From positions 930,001 through 994,000 of the forward strand of contig OZ252019.1 of NCBI GenBank assembly GCA_965247435.1: a DNA stretch of 64,000 nt, written 5' to 3'. The position numbers and the translations under genes are program-made. The DNA comes from Ilyomonas sp965247435 (GTDB lineage: Bacteria; Bacteroidota; Bacteroidia; Chitinophagales; Chitinophagaceae). Shown piece after piece: positions 63,598-64,000 of this stretch. Each line of letters begins with the position of its first letter. The stretch's first letter is position 1. The notes below the pieces were generated by a model that saw only the letters and a list, made by a program, of their open reading frames with translations, was not told where the DNA came from and searched no databases.

Positions 63598-64000
63598 AGA
63601 AAATTGTATTCCTTTTATTGTCAACCCTTGTTTTTAGCCGGCTTACCGCCGGTGATGATTTTTGCGGCGTTCGCAACACGGCTTTCAAAGCCGGAGAATC
63701 TATTACCTACACTTTATTTTATAATGTAGCAGGCATTTATATAAATGCAGGCACTGCTAATTTTACAACCACCGTAGAGACTTTAAACAGCAAGCCCGCT
63801 TATCATGTAGTAGGCACCGGCACTTCCAACAGCAGCTACGACTTTATCTTTAAAGTACGCGACCGGTATGAGTCTTATTTTGATACGGCTACCCTGCAGC
63901 CTGTAAAATTTATCCGTAAGGTGGATGAAGGCGGTTACAAAAAGTATGAAAACGTAACATTTAACCAGCAAACCAATACGGCCGTTTCTTCCAAAGGCGC
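63594..64000 (+). CDS. DUF3108 domain protein, N-terminal part
   Basis: Runs past the end of the window; 135 codons are visible. GTG start at 63594 overlaps the previous stop (GTGA). Signal peptide KKIVFLLLSTLVFSRLTAG, then RNTAFKAGESITYTLFYNVAGIYINAGTANFTTTVETLNSKPAYHVVGTG and FIFKVRDRYESYFDTATLQPVKFIRKVDEGGYKKYENVTF, the DUF3108 beta-rich domain. Members are periplasmic; function unknown. The translational overlap couples it to the membrane protein gene. Confidence 0.88.
   Translation, partial: MKKIVFLLLSTLVFSRLTAGDDFCGVRNTAFKAGESITYTLFYNVAGIYINAGTANFTTTVETLNSKPAYHVVGTGTSNSSYDFIFKVRDRYESYFDTATLQPVKFIRKVDEGGYKKYENVTFNQQTNTAVSSKG

Noticed and set aside
1..64000. tRNA, rRNA, insertion sequence or prophage genes
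   Set aside because: Looked for T-loop motifs, transposase and phage proteins while reading; none was convincing. A covariance-model search would be needed to exclude small RNA genes.

Overview
The window reads as chromosomal DNA of a Bacteroidota bacterium, most likely of the Chitinophagaceae or a close relative. The reasons are four proteins with C-terminal type IX secretion (T9SS) sorting domains, a SecD-SecF fusion, TonB-dependent and DUF5686 outer-membrane proteins with carboxypeptidase-regulatory-like N-termini, bacillithiol synthesis (BshA), CtlX-type amidinohydrolase, weak Shine-Dalgarno sequences, and promoters of the TTTG / TAnnTTTG type. No rRNA, tRNA, CRISPR array, transposase or prophage was seen. 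The assignment is by content, not by alignment.

Layout. 1-2.2 kb: Mla/MCE lipid-transport operon (permease fragment, ATPase, MCE protein). 2.6-4.5 kb: quinone-oxidoreductase-like MDR enzyme and a secreted DUF1080 protein. 4.7-7.1 kb: an accessory patch with an unknown protein, a 21-bp tandem repeat of twelve units, and a small GIY-YIG nuclease gene set between palindromic repeat copies. 7.1-15.7 kb: three T9SS cell-surface proteins (plant-type LRR, delta-60 propeller, SBBP-like propeller), a DUF4440-like lipoprotein, a probable barrel protein and a Tat-exported Gfo/Idh/MocA oxidoreductase. 15.8-22 kb: DNA repair (UmuC without UmuD, ligase-associated exonuclease, ATP-dependent DNA ligase) around an unknown membrane-anchored protein whose start codon is preceded by a 14-bp perfect inverted repeat. 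22.3-33 kb: S10 peptidase, glycosyltransferase, a 1013-residue G8/PA14 protein with both a Tat-like signal and a T9SS tail, an MBOAT/SGNH O-acylation pair, and an aspartyl protease-PDZ protein. 33.3-43 kb: SecDF and a CzcCBA-type heavy-metal RND efflux operon with a small secreted leader protein. 43.5-50 kb: small membrane protein, HU-CCDC81-like membrane protein, BshA, a decayed Phd/VapC toxin-antitoxin pair, and a TonB receptor. 50-64 kb: PurC, TrhO, DUF5686 protein, penicillin acylase, two amidinotransferase-superfamily enzymes (CtlX and an arginine-deiminase-like protein), alpha/beta hydrolase, RidA, RuvC, a UPF0104/LPG-synthase-like membrane protein and the start of a DUF3108 protein.

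Most genes are housekeeping or cell-envelope functions. No complete new defence or biosynthetic system was found. The strongest unexplained items are: the 21-bp repeat that reads as a broken heptad protein; the repeat-flanked GIY-YIG gene; the toxin-antitoxin pair in which the antitoxin has an in-frame TGA and the toxin has Lys in place of a catalytic Glu; the hairpin abutting the start codon at 17360; a conserved-looking N-terminus at 62587-62730 that has no standard start codon; and a Tat-like signal combined with a T9SS tail in one protein.
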